A stretch of DNA of 64,000 bases from Sulfurivermis sp040755915. Lineage in GTDB: Bacteria > Pseudomonadota > Gammaproteobacteria > Thiohalomonadales > Thiohalomonadaceae. Location: contig JBFLWM010000007.1 in the NCBI GenBank assembly GCA_040755915.1, positions 1 through 64,000 on the forward strand. The letters run 5' to 3'. The notes beneath the pieces were generated by a model. The model saw nothing but the letters and a program-made list of their open reading frames with translations, did no database searches and was not told where the DNA came from. Below, one piece after another: positions 37,405 through 45,916 of the stretch. Every line of letters begins with the position of its first letter. Position 1 is the stretch's first letter. Position numbers and translations under genes: made by a program.

Positions 37405-38868
37405 ATGAAATACAAGGATCTGCGCGACTTCATCGCCCTGCTGGAACGACGCGGCGAACTGAAACGCATCACTGTCGAGGTCGATCCCTATCTCGAGATG
37501 ACCGAGATCTGCGACCGCACCCTGCGCGCGGGCGGCCCGGCCCTGCTGTTCGAGAATCCCCGGGGGCACTCCGTGCCGGTGCTGGGCAATCTGTTCGGCA
37601 CGCCGGAGCGCGTCGCCCTCGGCATGGGCGAGGAATCGGTCGGCGCACTGCGCGAGGTGGGCCAGCTGCTCGCCTTCCTCAAGGAGCCGGAACCGCCCAA
37701 GGGCCTGCGCGATGCCCTCGACAAGCTGCCCAAATTCAAGCAGGTGCTCAACATGGCGCCCAAGGTGGTAAGGGGCGCGCCGTGCCAGGAAATCGTGCTG
37801 GAGGGCGACGACGTGGACCTAGGCCAGCTGCCGATCCAGACCTGCTGGCCGGGCGACGCCGCCCCACTCATCACCTGGGGACTGGTGGTCACGCGCGGCC
37901 CGCACAAGGAGCGGCAGAATCTCGGCATCTATCGCCAGCAGGTGCTGGGCCGCAACAAGGTGATCATGCGCTGGCTGTCGCACCGCGGCGGCGCGCTGGA
38001 TTTCCGCGACTGGCAACAGACGCATCCGGGCCAGCCGTTTCCCATTGCTGTCGCCCTCGGCGCCGACCCCGCCACCATCCTCGGCGCGGTGACGCCGGTA
38101 CCGGATACGCTGAGCGAATACGCCTTCGCCGGCCTGCTGCGCGGCGGCAAGAGCGAAGTGGTGAAGTGCATCGGCAGCGACCTGCAGGTACCCGCCTCGG
38201 CCGAGTACGTGCTGGAGGGCGTGATCCATCCGGGCGAGATGGCCGAGGAAGGCCCCTACGGCGACCACACCGGATACTACAACGAGGTGGACCGTTTCCC
38301 GGTGTTCACCATCGAACGCATCACCCGGCGCAAGAATCCCATCTATCACTCCACCTACACCGGACGGCCGCCCGACGAACCGGCGGTGCTGGGCGTGGCG
38401 CTGAACGAAGTGTTCGTGCCGATCCTGCAAAGGCAGTTCCCGGAGATCGTCGATTTCTACCTGCCGCCGGAAGGCTGTTCGTATCGCATGGCGGTGGTGA
38501 GCATCAAGAAACAGTATCCCGGCCATGCCAAGCGCGTGATGCTCGGCATCTGGTCGTTCCTGCGCCAGTTCATGTACACCAAGTTCGTCATCGTCACAGA
38601 TGACGACGTCAACGTGCGCGACTGGAAGGACGTGATCTGGGCCATGACCACGCGCATGGACCCGGTGCGCGACACCACGATGATCGAGAACACCCCCATC
38701 GACTATCTCGACTTCGCCTCGCCCATCTCGGGCCTCGGTTCCAAGATCGGCTTCGACGCCACCAACAAGTGGCCGGGCGAGACCAGCCGCGAGTGGGGCA
38801 CGCCGATCCGCATGAGCGACGAGGTGAAGCAGCGCGTCGATGCGCTGTGGGAGCAACTGGGGATCTGA
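37405..38868 (+). CDS. ubiD: 4-hydroxy-3-polyprenylbenzoate decarboxylase UbiD
   Basis: 487-aa prenylated-FMN-dependent decarboxylase of ubiquinone synthesis. It begins MKYKDLRDFIALLERRGELKRI; conserved stretches include NIFG-like LGNLFGTPERVALGMG, GGDAAPLITWGLV-like segment around residues 150-160, EFAGLLRGGKSEVV-like SEYAFAGLLRGGKSEVVK, and the catalytic E-R-E region EGPYGDHTGYYNEVDRFP. Length is close to E. coli UbiD (497). The partner flavin prenyltransferase UbiX is not in the window. A reductase gene often found with ubiD lies 2.6 kb downstream (41494). Confidence 0.95.
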   Translation: MKYKDLRDFIALLERRGELKRITVEVDPYLEMTEICDRTLRAGGPALLFENPRGHSVPVLGNLFGTPERVALGMGEESVGALREVGQLLAFLKEPEPPKGLRDALDKLPKFKQVLNMAPKVVRGAPCQEIVLEGDDVDLGQLPIQTCWPGDAAPLITWGLVVTRGPHKERQNLGIYRQQVLGRNKVIMRWLSHRGGALDFRDWQQTHPGQPFPIAVALGADPATILGAVTPVPDTLSEYAFAGLLRGGKSEVVKCIGSDLQVPASAEYVLEGVIHPGEMAEEGPYGDHTGYYNEVDRFPVFTIERITRRKNPIYHSTYTGRPPDEPAVLGVALNEVFVPILQRQFPEIVDFYLPPEGCSYRMAVVSIKKQYPGHAKRVMLGIWSFLRQFMYTKFVIVTDDDVNVRDWKDVIWAMTTRMDPVRDTTMIENTPIDYLDFASPISGLGSKIGFDATNKWPGETSREWGTPIRMSDEVKQRVDALWEQLGI

Positions 38869-38905
38869 AAACCCTGCACCGCAATGGACGCAGCATCCTT
38901 TGCGG

Positions 38906-39337
38906 TTAAGCGCTCCGATGCAGGCGCACGCCGTCGCGGATATTGAGTGCAATCAGGGTCAGGTTGGCCGCGCCGGCCAGCAGCTCCGCGGCCTGCACCA
39001 CGTAAAACATCCCGTCCATGTCTCCCGCCGCCGCCCAGCGATCCAGCAGCAGTGCCGCCGGCAGCAGGATCAGCAGGCCGTTGCCGGCGATGAAGGGCAT
39101 GCGCCTCTGCTTCGCCGCCAGCAGCCCGCCGCTGCGCCCGCGCGCGAGGGCAAAGCCGCTGACACCGGTGAACATCAGCGCCGGGATCAGCACCCACAGC
39201 CCCTGCACGATGGCTGCCTTGACGCGGGCGATGGCGGCCGGGTCGCCGCCGACTTCGACGATCACGGTGGCTGAGAAGAACACCAGGATGGTGAGGAAGG
39301 CGATACTGCCGGCGATGGCGTGGGGGAGGGATTTCAT
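38906..39337 (-). CDS. Small four-helix membrane protein of unknown function
   Basis: 143 aa with four hydrophobic segments (about 8-28, 44-64, 80-98, 108-128), no recognised family. AGGAG precedes the ATG closely. It is divergent from a MarR-type regulator; the 59-bp shared spacer holds two operator-like palindromes, so the regulator probably controls this gene. Gene pairs like this often encode stress or small-molecule responses, but no function can be assigned. Convergent with ubiD. Confidence 0.75.
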   Translation of the reverse strand: MKSLPHAIAGSIAFLTILVFFSATVIVEVGGDPAAIARVKAAIVQGLWVLIPALMFTGVSGFALARGRSGGLLAAKQRRMPFIAGNGLLILLPAALLLDRWAAAGDMDGMFYVVQAAELLAGAANLTLIALNIRDGVRLHRSA

Positions 39338-39358
39338 GCGAGTGTCTCCTGCACCAGG

Positions 39359-39395
39359 TTGACACGATCCTGTCGATTTGACAGCATGCTGTCAA
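39359..39395. promoter_or_regulatory. Tandem MarR-type operators
   Basis: TTGACAGCATGCTGTCAA (39378-39395) is a perfect 18-bp palindrome ending 1 bp before the marR start codon. TTGACACGATCCTGTCGA (39359-39376) has the same TTGACA-N6-TGTC(A/G)A form, with centres 19 bp apart. TTGACA also serves as a -35, so binding would block transcription both ways and autoregulation is likely. Confidence 0.75.
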
Positions 39396-39396
39396 T

Positions 39397-39852
39397 ATGA
39401 AAAACGCCACTGCCCACACCCGCGCCGGCGGGCTGTTCACCGAGCTGGTGCTGGAGACCTTCCGCTTCAATGGCCGCCTCATCGCCGCCGGCGACGCCAT
39501 GAGCGCGCCGCTGGGCCTCACCAGCGCACGCTGGCAGGTCCTCGGCGCCATCGCCCTCGACGGCAAGGCCCTTACGGTAGCCGACATCGCACGCCGCATG
39601 GGTCTGAAGCGGCAGAGCGTGCAACGTCTCGCCGATGCCCTGGTGGAGGAGGGACTGCTGCTGCGCGAGGACAACCCGGCCCATCGCCGCGCACCGCTGC
39701 ACCGCCTGAGCAAGGCGGGTGAACGTGCCTACCGCGCGCTGGACGAAAAACAGGCGGCGTGGGCGGCGGAGTGTGCCCAGGGCATTCCGGCACAGCGCCT
39801 GGCCGACGCGCTCGCGATAATCGCTACACTGCGCCAGCGGCTGGAGGGTTAG
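39397..39852 (+). CDS. MarR-family transcriptional regulator
   Basis: 151-aa winged-helix DNA-binding protein. Helix-turn-helix region ALTVADIARRMGLKRQSVQRLADALVEEGLLLRED and the wing HRRAPLHRLSKAGE are characteristic. MarR dimers bind palindromes of about 18 bp and let go when a small ligand binds. There is no ribosome site before the ATG; the operator reaches to 1 bp before it, so the message may be leaderless. It is divergent from a small membrane protein gene, its likely target, and 51 bp before a ParA gene. Confidence 0.88.
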   Translation: MKNATAHTRAGGLFTELVLETFRFNGRLIAAGDAMSAPLGLTSARWQVLGAIALDGKALTVADIARRMGLKRQSVQRLADALVEEGLLLREDNPAHRRAPLHRLSKAGERAYRALDEKQAAWAAECAQGIPAQRLADALAIIATLRQRLEG

Positions 39853-39903
39853 GCTCCGGTTGGCGTATCCTGCACAGGTCATTCGCAAGCAGACGGAACG
39901 GCA

Positions 39904-40533
39904 ATGCAGAAGATCATGGTGCTCAACCCCAAGGGCGGCTGCGGCAAAACCACCGTGGCGACCAATCTCGCCGGCTTCCTGGCCCAGGCGGGCAAGAAGG
40001 TGGCCATGGCCGACTTCGATCCGCAGGGCAGCAGCATCGACTGGCTGGCGGTGCGGCCCGCCGAACGGCCGACCATCTATCACGTCTCGCTGGATGAGGA
40101 AAAGGACAAGCTGCTGCTGCCGCTGGGGATGGACTACGTGGTCATGGATGCCCCCGCCGCGGTGCACGGCAAGGATCTCAAGCGGCACGTCAAGCGCGCG
40201 CAGACCCTGCTCATCCCGGTGCTGCCCTCGCCCATCGACATCCGTGCCTGCGCCCGCTTCGTGGAAGAGTTGCTGCTGGTGGGCCGCGTCTCGCGCCAGG
40301 AAACGCGCATCGCCGTCATCGCCAACCGGGTGAAGGAACACACCCTCATCTACCACACCCTGCAGCGCTTCCTCACCAGCCTGGGCATCCCCTTCCTCAC
40401 CACCCTGCGCGACAGCCAGAACTACATCCGCGCCGCCGATCGCGGCCTCGGCATCGCCGAGCTGCCGCCGGCCCTGGTGGAGGTCGATGTGGCACAGTGG
40501 CAACCGATCCTGCGCTGGCTGGCCGAGCAATAA
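39904..40533 (+). CDS. Orphan ParA-family ATPase
   Basis: 209 aa. Deviant Walker A motif PKGGCGKTTVATNLA (lysines 10 and 15), Walker A' DFDPQGSSIDWL, and Walker B-like YVVMDAPAAV. Small ParA proteins position plasmids, chromosomes, chemoreceptor arrays or other cargo on the nucleoid. No ParB-like partner is adjacent, so the cargo is unknown and it is unlikely to be the chromosome ParA, which is longer. It is downstream of marR in the same direction and convergent with the epimerase-like gene. Confidence 0.87.
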   Translation: MQKIMVLNPKGGCGKTTVATNLAGFLAQAGKKVAMADFDPQGSSIDWLAVRPAERPTIYHVSLDEEKDKLLLPLGMDYVVMDAPAAVHGKDLKRHVKRAQTLLIPVLPSPIDIRACARFVEELLLVGRVSRQETRIAVIANRVKEHTLIYHTLQRFLTSLGIPFLTTLRDSQNYIRAADRGLGIAELPPALVEVDVAQWQPILRWLAEQ

Positions 40534-40562
40534 CAACCGCTCTCCCGCACCAACCCTACGGG

Positions 40563-41417
40563 TCAAACGTCTTGCAGACCCGCCGCCAGATCGGGATAGC
40601 GCAGCGTCACCCCCAGTTCGTGCAGCAGGCGCCGGTTGTCCATGCGGCGCGATTCGGTGAGATAGGACAGCATGGCGGGGCTGAGCTGCTGCATGGCCTG
40701 CGCCAGGGTCAGTGCCGGCGGGCGCGGCAGGCCGAAGCGGTCGGCCACGGCATAGAAGTACTGCGTCATGGTGCCGTTGCTGCCGTCGCTGACGTTGTAG
40801 ATGCGATCGGTGCCGCCGCGTTCGGCGGCCGCGACGCAGATGGCCGCCAGGTCGTCGGCGTGGATGCGGTTGGTGTAGCCACATTCCTCCTCGCGCAGTA
40901 CCGGCGTGCCGGCCTGCAGCCGCTCCAGCGGCCAGCGGCCGGGGCCATAGATACCGCCGACGCGCAGGATATTGACCCTTGCCCCGCTTTCGCGTCCCCA
41001 GGTACGCAACGCCGTCTCCGCATCCAGACGGCGATGCGCCCGATCGGTGGCGGGCGCCGGCGGCGTGTCCTCATCCACCCAGGCGCCGTCACGATCGCCG
41101 TACACCCCCGAAGTGGAGATGTAGATCACACGCTCCGGTCGCAGGCCGGCGGCGATGAAGGCGCGCATGCGCGGATCGGTGTCGCCCTGCGGCGGGGGCG
41201 GTGCGAAGTAGTAGACTGTCGCGCCGTTGAGGGGCAAAGTAACAAGGGTTGTAGGGATATCGAGGTCGCCCCGCACCGGCGTGATGCCGGCGGCAGTCAG
41301 GCGGGCCGCCGCCTCGTCGCTGCGCGCCAGGGCCTGCACCGTGTGGCCGCGGGCCTGCCACAGCCGGGCGACGCGCAGGCCGATATCGCCGCAACCGATG
41401 ATAAAAATCAAATTCAC
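40563..41417 (-). CDS. SDR-family NAD(P)-dependent epimerase-like protein (YeeZ type)
   Basis: 284 aa. Rossmann start IFIIGCGDIGLRVARLWQARGHTVQALAR (GxGxxG), then GDLDIPT, a YFAPPPPQGDTDPR segment typical of the YeeZ-like group, and VIYISTSGVYGDRDGAWVDEDTP. The usual extended-SDR YxxxK pair is not obvious, as in other YeeZ-like proteins. Substrate unknown; a nucleotide-sugar or small carbonyl compound is possible. Divergent from the ferredoxin-reductase gene at 41494 and convergent with parA. Confidence 0.8.
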   Translation of the reverse strand: MNLIFIIGCGDIGLRVARLWQARGHTVQALARSDEAAARLTAAGITPVRGDLDIPTTLVTLPLNGATVYYFAPPPPQGDTDPRMRAFIAAGLRPERVIYISTSGVYGDRDGAWVDEDTPPAPATDRAHRRLDAETALRTWGRESGARVNILRVGGIYGPGRWPLERLQAGTPVLREEECGYTNRIHADDLAAICVAAAERGGTDRIYNVSDGSNGTMTQYFYAVADRFGLPRPPALTLAQAMQQLSPAMLSYLTESRRMDNRRLLHELGVTLRYPDLAAGLQDV

Positions 41418-41493
41418 GGTTTATCTCCAGGGCCGATTAACGGATAATTCATACCTTTATTGTCAACAATAACCCAGCGGCAAGGTAGAGTTA

Positions 41494-42507
41494 ATGAGCT
41501 TCAAAGTCCAGGTTGAACCCAGTGGTCACGAATTCCCGGTGGAACAGGGCGAATCCGTCCTCGATGCAGCCCTGCGCCACGGCCTCGCCTTCCCCTATGG
41601 CTGCCGCAACGGCTTCTGCGGCGCCTGCAAGTGCAAGGTGGTCAGCGGCGAGGTGAACTATGGCGACGAGGAGCCGGGCGCCCTCACCGAGCAGGAGCTG
41701 GCCGTGGGCATGAGCCTGCCCTGCGTGGCCAAGGCCGGTTCCGATCTGGTACTGGAGATCAAGGAAGTTACCGCGACCAAGGATATCCCGATCCGCACCC
41801 TGCCGGCCAAGATTGGCCGCATGGAGAAACTCAGCCCCAACGTGATGGGCCTGTGGCTCAAGCTGCCGGAGGGCGACCGCCTGCAGTATCTGGCCGGCCA
41901 GTACGTCAACTTCCTCCTCGCCGACGGCAGGAAGCGCGCCTTCTCCATCGCCAACGCCCCGCACGACGATGAATTCCTCGAGTTCCACATCGGTCTGGTG
42001 CGCGGCGGCCGCTTCACCGAACAGGTGTTCAGCGAGATGCACGAAAAGGACCTGGTGCGCATCGAAGGCCCGCACGGCAGCTTCTTCCTGCGCGAGGACT
42101 CCGACCGCCCCATCATCCTGCTCGCCACCGGCACCGGCTTCGGCCCGGTGAAGGCCATCATCGAACACGCCCTGGCCGAAGGCGTGCAGCGCCCCATCCA
42201 CATCTACTGGGGTGCCCGCACCAAGAGCGACCTGTATATGCACGACCGTGCGCTGCGCTGGGCGCGGGAGTATGTGAACGTCCACTACCACCCGGTACTG
42301 TCACGCCCGGCGGCAGAGGATCAGTGGGAAGGTCGCACCGGCTACGTGCAGGATGCGGTACTGGCCGACTTCGCCGACGTCACCGGCTTCGAGGTTTACG
42401 CCTGCGGCCTGCCGGAGATGGTGCTCGGCGCCAGGAAGGCCCTGGTGGAACGCGGCCTCGACCCGGAACACTGCTACTCCGACGCCTTCGAGTGGGCCAA
42501 GGACTAG
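41494..42507 (+). CDS. 2Fe-2S/FAD oxidoreductase (CDP-6-deoxy-delta-3,4-glucoseen reductase-like)
   Basis: 337 aa. An N-terminal plant-type ferredoxin domain with cysteines in CRNGFCGACKCKVVSG and LPCVAKAG, then an FAD-binding barrel with RKRAFSIANAP, then an NAD(P)-binding domain with LLATGTGFGPVKAIIEH and CGLPEMV. It moves electrons from NAD(P)H through FAD and the iron-sulfur cluster to an acceptor. In many gammaproteobacteria this gene accompanies ubiD, where a flavin-reductase-like role is likely; the deoxysugar name is by homology only. The neighbour downstream is a repeat. Confidence 0.9.
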   Translation: MSFKVQVEPSGHEFPVEQGESVLDAALRHGLAFPYGCRNGFCGACKCKVVSGEVNYGDEEPGALTEQELAVGMSLPCVAKAGSDLVLEIKEVTATKDIPIRTLPAKIGRMEKLSPNVMGLWLKLPEGDRLQYLAGQYVNFLLADGRKRAFSIANAPHDDEFLEFHIGLVRGGRFTEQVFSEMHEKDLVRIEGPHGSFFLREDSDRPIILLATGTGFGPVKAIIEHALAEGVQRPIHIYWGARTKSDLYMHDRALRWAREYVNVHYHPVLSRPAAEDQWEGRTGYVQDAVLADFADVTGFEVYACGLPEMVLGARKALVERGLDPEHCYSDAFEWAKD

Positions 42508-42514
42508 CTCCTGT

Positions 42515-42716
42515 CTGTAGGAGCCGAGTCCTCTCGGCGAACAGCGCCGGTGTCAGATGCTGGTTCGCCCGCGGCGTGGGCTCCTACGGTTTCTTCATGT
42601 TCCGCGTCACTGGCTTCGATCTGTAGGAGCCGAGTCCTCTCGGCGAACAGCGCCGGTGTCAGACGCTGGTTCGCCCGCGGTGTGGGCTCCTACGGTTTCT
42701 TCATGTTCCGCGTCAT
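42515..42716. repeat. 106-bp tandem duplication: GTAGGAGCC repeat plus copied hemY tail
   Basis: Unit 1 runs 42515-42620 and unit 2 from 42621 to about 42716, nearly identical over that length. Each has GTAGGAGCCGAGTCCTCTCG and the inverted GTGGGCTCCTAC, then the sequence for the last hemY codons. Unit 2 contains the real hemY end; unit 1 is a copy outside the gene. Confidence 0.85.
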
Positions 42717-43940
42717 CAGCGGAAAGCGCTTCAACGGCACCACCGGCCCGGACTTGCCGTTGCCGGTCACCAGGGCCAGGCCCTTGTGATAGTAGTCGCG
42801 GGCGGTACTCTCCTCGCCCAGGCGCTCCAGCAGTTCGCCCAGCATGCGATAGGTTTCGGCACGGGCCTCCATGCCGGCGCTGGCCTCCAGATAGGCACGG
42901 GCCTTGCCCCACAGCTGGGCGCGCATGGCCAGCCGCCCCAGGCTCAGCAGCAGCAGCGGATGGCGCTGGTGGCGCTTGAGCCACTCCTCCGCCGCCGCCA
43001 GTTGCTGGGCGGGATTCTTGCCCTCGGCCAGCCCGTACAGACGCACCAGCTCCGCATCCCACTGCCGGCGCACCGCCTCGCGCAACAGATTTTCCGCCTC
43101 GTCGCCGCCGCCCAGGGCCAGCAGGCCGCGCACATAGGCCGCCAGCAGCGGCGCGTGCTGGCGCTGATGACGCGGGATGCGTTCCCACAGCTCGCGCAGC
43201 TTGTCCAGGTGGCCGTGCTCATGGGCATGGCGCAGCAGGGCCTCCCAGGCGCGGCGCTCCAGCAGGTCGGCCTCATCCTCTTCCAGGGCACGGCGCTTGC
43301 GCAGCTCCGGCAGCAAAACCACCAGTTCGTTCCAGCTGCCCAGGCGTTCGTAGACCTGCTGCAACAGTTGCAGCACACGCACGTTCTTCGGCGTCTTGCC
43401 GTGCAGATGCATCAGGGTGGCGAGCGCCTGTTCCAGCTGGCCGCTGGCCATCTGCAACTCGGCCTGGGTCACGCCCACGGCCAGCTCGCCTTCCGGCGAG
43501 GTCTTGTGGGCCATGGCGAGGTGGTAGTCGCGGCGCTCCTCGTCGCCCAGCATCTGGGCGGCGCGGGCGGCACCGAGATAGTTGAGCAGCGGCGTTTCGC
43601 TGCGCTCGGCATAACGCGACAGATCACGCTCGGCCTTGAGCCAGTGGCCCTCCGCCAGGGCGGTGAGACCGCGGTGGGTGACCAGACGGGCACGCAGCGC
43701 GCGCCGGCTGCTGCGCCAGGCGCGCAGGCGTGCCGGCAACGCCAGGGCTCCGGCAATCAGACGCAGGGCGGCATAGAACAGGGCAAAGCCGAGCAACACC
43801 ACCAGCACGGCGAAGGTGAAGGAGGTTTCGATGCTCCACGGCCCGTAGTTGATCAGCACATAGCCGGATTCGCTCTGCGCCAGCAGGGCCAGCCCCACCG
43901 CGCCGACCAGGACGACGATGACGAAGAACAGCAGCTTCAT
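42690..43940 (-). CDS. hemY: HemY-type TPR membrane protein
   Basis: 416 aa. Two N-terminal membrane helices (about 2-22 and 41-62) precede a cytoplasmic or periplasmic helical domain with TPR-like repeats (for example ELRKRRALEEDEADLLERRAWEALLRH). It matches the proteobacterial HemY_N family at the end of hemCDXY operons; not the Gram-positive oxidase of the same name. It is tied to late haem synthesis, but its biochemical role is unsettled. It overlaps hemX by 4 bp (ATGA). The stop lies inside a tandem duplication whose first copy repeats the last eight codons. Confidence 0.9.
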   Translation of the reverse strand: MKLLFFVIVVLVGAVGLALLAQSESGYVLINYGPWSIETSFTFAVLVVLLGFALFYAALRLIAGALALPARLRAWRSSRRALRARLVTHRGLTALAEGHWLKAERDLSRYAERSETPLLNYLGAARAAQMLGDEERRDYHLAMAHKTSPEGELAVGVTQAELQMASGQLEQALATLMHLHGKTPKNVRVLQLLQQVYERLGSWNELVVLLPELRKRRALEEDEADLLERRAWEALLRHAHEHGHLDKLRELWERIPRHQRQHAPLLAAYVRGLLALGGGDEAENLLREAVRRQWDAELVRLYGLAEGKNPAQQLAAAEEWLKRHQRHPLLLLSLGRLAMRAQLWGKARAYLEASAGMEARAETYRMLGELLERLGEESTARDYYHKGLALVTGNGKSGPVVPLKRFPLMTRNMKKP

Positions 43941-45019
43941 GAACGGGCACTCCGCTCCAGGCGCGCGCTGATCTCGCGCAGGGCGTGCAGCGACTGGTCG
44001 ATGGCCGGCAGCGGCGGGGCGACATCGATGGCGGCAAGACGGCCCAGGGCCTCGCGCATGCCGACGGTGGCCGGCGAGGCGGCATCGTAGAAACGCTCCA
44101 CCCAGGCATCCGCCTCCTGCAGGGCGGCGCGATAGGCCTGACCGTGACCGCGCAGCAGCGACAGGCGTGCCGTCTCCAGTTTGAGGCGCAGATTCTGCCG
44201 CAGCAGCAGGCGCTGATCGGGCGTGGTCAGCGGCAGACTGCCGGCGTCGTGACGGCGGATCACCACCAGACTGCGGATATCCGACCATACGGTCTGCACC
44301 AGTCCACGCCAGCCACTCGGCTGCTCCGCTGCTGCCGTCGTGTCCTGTTCCTCGCGCGGCGTCCCCGCCAGCACCAGGTTGTCCACGCCCTTGCTCAGGG
44401 CGCCCAGCTCCAGGGTGATGCCGTCCACATCGAGCACGGGCAGGGCGCGCAGCGCCTGCAGCTCTTCGCTCAGCTGGGCGCGCACACGGGTCAGCAGGGG
44501 GTCATTGAGGAAGGCCAGGCGCTGATCGGCCGCCGTCATGGCGGCGATGGCGCCGGCCACGTCACGCTCCAGCAGCAGACGGCGGTTGGCCATCTGCAGC
44601 AGGTAATCGGCCTCGGCCAGCACCCAGGCATGGCGGTCGCGACCCAGGCGCTCGTTCATTTTCTCCAGCGCGTCATTCAGCAACCGGGTGTCGCTGCGCA
44701 ACTGCTCCAGCGCCCCGCTGTCCTGGGCCAGGCGGGCGGCCATCTCCTGCTGCTGTGTCGTCAGCTGCTCCAGCCGGCTGTGCAGGACTTGGTTTTCATG
44801 CAGGACGGCGGCGCGCTGCTTGTCCACCTCCTGCCACAGGCTGTAGCCGCCGCCCAGGGTGCCCAGCGCCAGCAGCACGGCGAACCAGGCCAGCCCACGG
44901 CCGCTGCGCGGCCGCTCCGCCGCGGCCATCTCCTGTGCTGCCGTCTCCGGTGTATCCACGCTTTCCTCCGACACCTCGGCCACGGCGGTCTCGTCCGGCT
45001 TCTGTTCCATCTCGCTCAT
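43937..45019 (-). CDS. hemX: HemX-type membrane protein (uroporphyrinogen-III C-methyltransferase-like by old name)
   Basis: 360 aa. A charged Glu-rich N-terminus, one membrane helix (about 36-55, LAWFAVLLALGTLGGGYSLW), a coiled coil (about 60-120) and a helical domain with EADYLLQMANRRLLLERDVAGAI, the usual HemX family core. Older databases call it a methyltransferase, but no SAM-binding motif is present; it is probably a scaffold for haem enzymes. It overlaps both hemD and hemY by 4 bp, so the three are translated in series. Confidence 0.9.
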   Translation of the reverse strand: MSEMEQKPDETAVAEVSEESVDTPETAAQEMAAAERPRSGRGLAWFAVLLALGTLGGGYSLWQEVDKQRAAVLHENQVLHSRLEQLTTQQQEMAARLAQDSGALEQLRSDTRLLNDALEKMNERLGRDRHAWVLAEADYLLQMANRRLLLERDVAGAIAAMTAADQRLAFLNDPLLTRVRAQLSEELQALRALPVLDVDGITLELGALSKGVDNLVLAGTPREEQDTTAAAEQPSGWRGLVQTVWSDIRSLVVIRRHDAGSLPLTTPDQRLLLRQNLRLKLETARLSLLRGHGQAYRAALQEADAWVERFYDAASPATVGMREALGRLAAIDVAPPLPAIDQSLHALREISARLERSARS

Positions 45020-45807
45020 CGACTCTCTCCCGCGCGGCCCGCCCAGCGGGCCACCGCCTCCACCAGTCCTGCATCGCTCGCCAGGGCGGCGATGATGGCC
45101 GGTTGTGCAAAACCCAATTCTCTGGCCAGTTCGGCGGTGCGCTCGCTCACCACCACCAGCGGCAATTGCCTGAGCCGCGCCGCATTGGCGGTACCGGCCA
45201 ATTCCAGCAGATTGCGCAGACCTTCGCTGCTGGTCACCGTCACGATATCCACCGCATCGGCCGCCAGTTGTGCCGCCAGTGCCTGCGCATCCGCACTCGG
45301 CCGTTCGCGCCGGTACACTTCGGCATATTCCACAACGGCGCCGCGCTCACGCAAAGTCTGCCCCAGCAACTCACGTCCGCCGTCGCCGCGGAAGATCACC
45401 ACGCGCCGGCCCGCCACCTGTTGCAGTTCCGGCAACGCCAGCAGGCCTTCGCTGTCGTAACGCTCCGTCGGCTGCAGGTCCGGGCCGCGCCCGAGGCGCG
45501 TCCGCAGGGTGCGCGCACTGCCTTCGCCCACCACCGCCAGACGCAGGCCGGCGGGCAGACCGCCGTGCGCCGCGATCAGATCGAGACCGTACTCCACCGC
45601 ATTGGGACTGACGAAGATCGCCAGGTCATATTGCGCCAGCCGCGTCACCGTCGCCAGAGGCGCCGTCATGTCCTGCGGCGGCGCAATGGCCAGCACGGGA
45701 AAACGGATCGCGCGGCCGCCGGCCTCTTCGATGAGACGGCACAGCGTGTCGGCCTGATGGGCGGGGCGCGTTACCAGCACGCCCCGCCCATGCAATTCAA
45801 TAATCAT
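45016..45807 (-). CDS. hemD: Uroporphyrinogen-III synthase
   Basis: 263 aa. Closes hydroxymethylbilane with ring-D inversion to uroporphyrinogen III. The two-domain pattern begins GVLVTRPAHQADTLCRLIEEAGG; AIFVSPNAVEYGLDLI, VGEGSARTL and VTVTSSEGLRNLLEL are conserved landmarks of this weakly conserved family. The start at 45807 (MIIELHGRGVLVTRP) was preferred over a reading extended about 41 residues into the hemC-hemD spacer, because that extension is low-complexity repeat sequence. AAGGAG lies about 12 nt upstream. Confidence 0.92.
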   Translation of the reverse strand: MIIELHGRGVLVTRPAHQADTLCRLIEEAGGRAIRFPVLAIAPPQDMTAPLATVTRLAQYDLAIFVSPNAVEYGLDLIAAHGGLPAGLRLAVVGEGSARTLRTRLGRGPDLQPTERYDSEGLLALPELQQVAGRRVVIFRGDGGRELLGQTLRERGAVVEYAEVYRRERPSADAQALAAQLAADAVDIVTVTSSEGLRNLLELAGTANAARLRQLPLVVVSERTAELARELGFAQPAIIAALASDAGLVEAVARWAGRAGESR

Positions 45808-45829
45808 GTCGCTTGGCGACTCCTTGTCC

Positions 45830-45863
45830 CCTCCCCCGTGCGCGGGGGAGGCAGGGGAGGGGG
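45830..45863. repeat. GC-rich hairpin repeat between hemC and hemD
   Basis: CCTCCCCCG (45830-45838) pairs with CGGGGGAGG (45843-45851), followed by GGGGAGGGGG (45854-45863), which can pair as an alternative. This C/G hairpin is a common extragenic repeat and could adjust hemD expression after hemC. Confidence 0.6.
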
Positions 45864-45916
45864 AATCCGACCGGGCCACGTTCCCTGTTGCCAGCAAAAC
45901 ACCATCCCCCTGTCCG

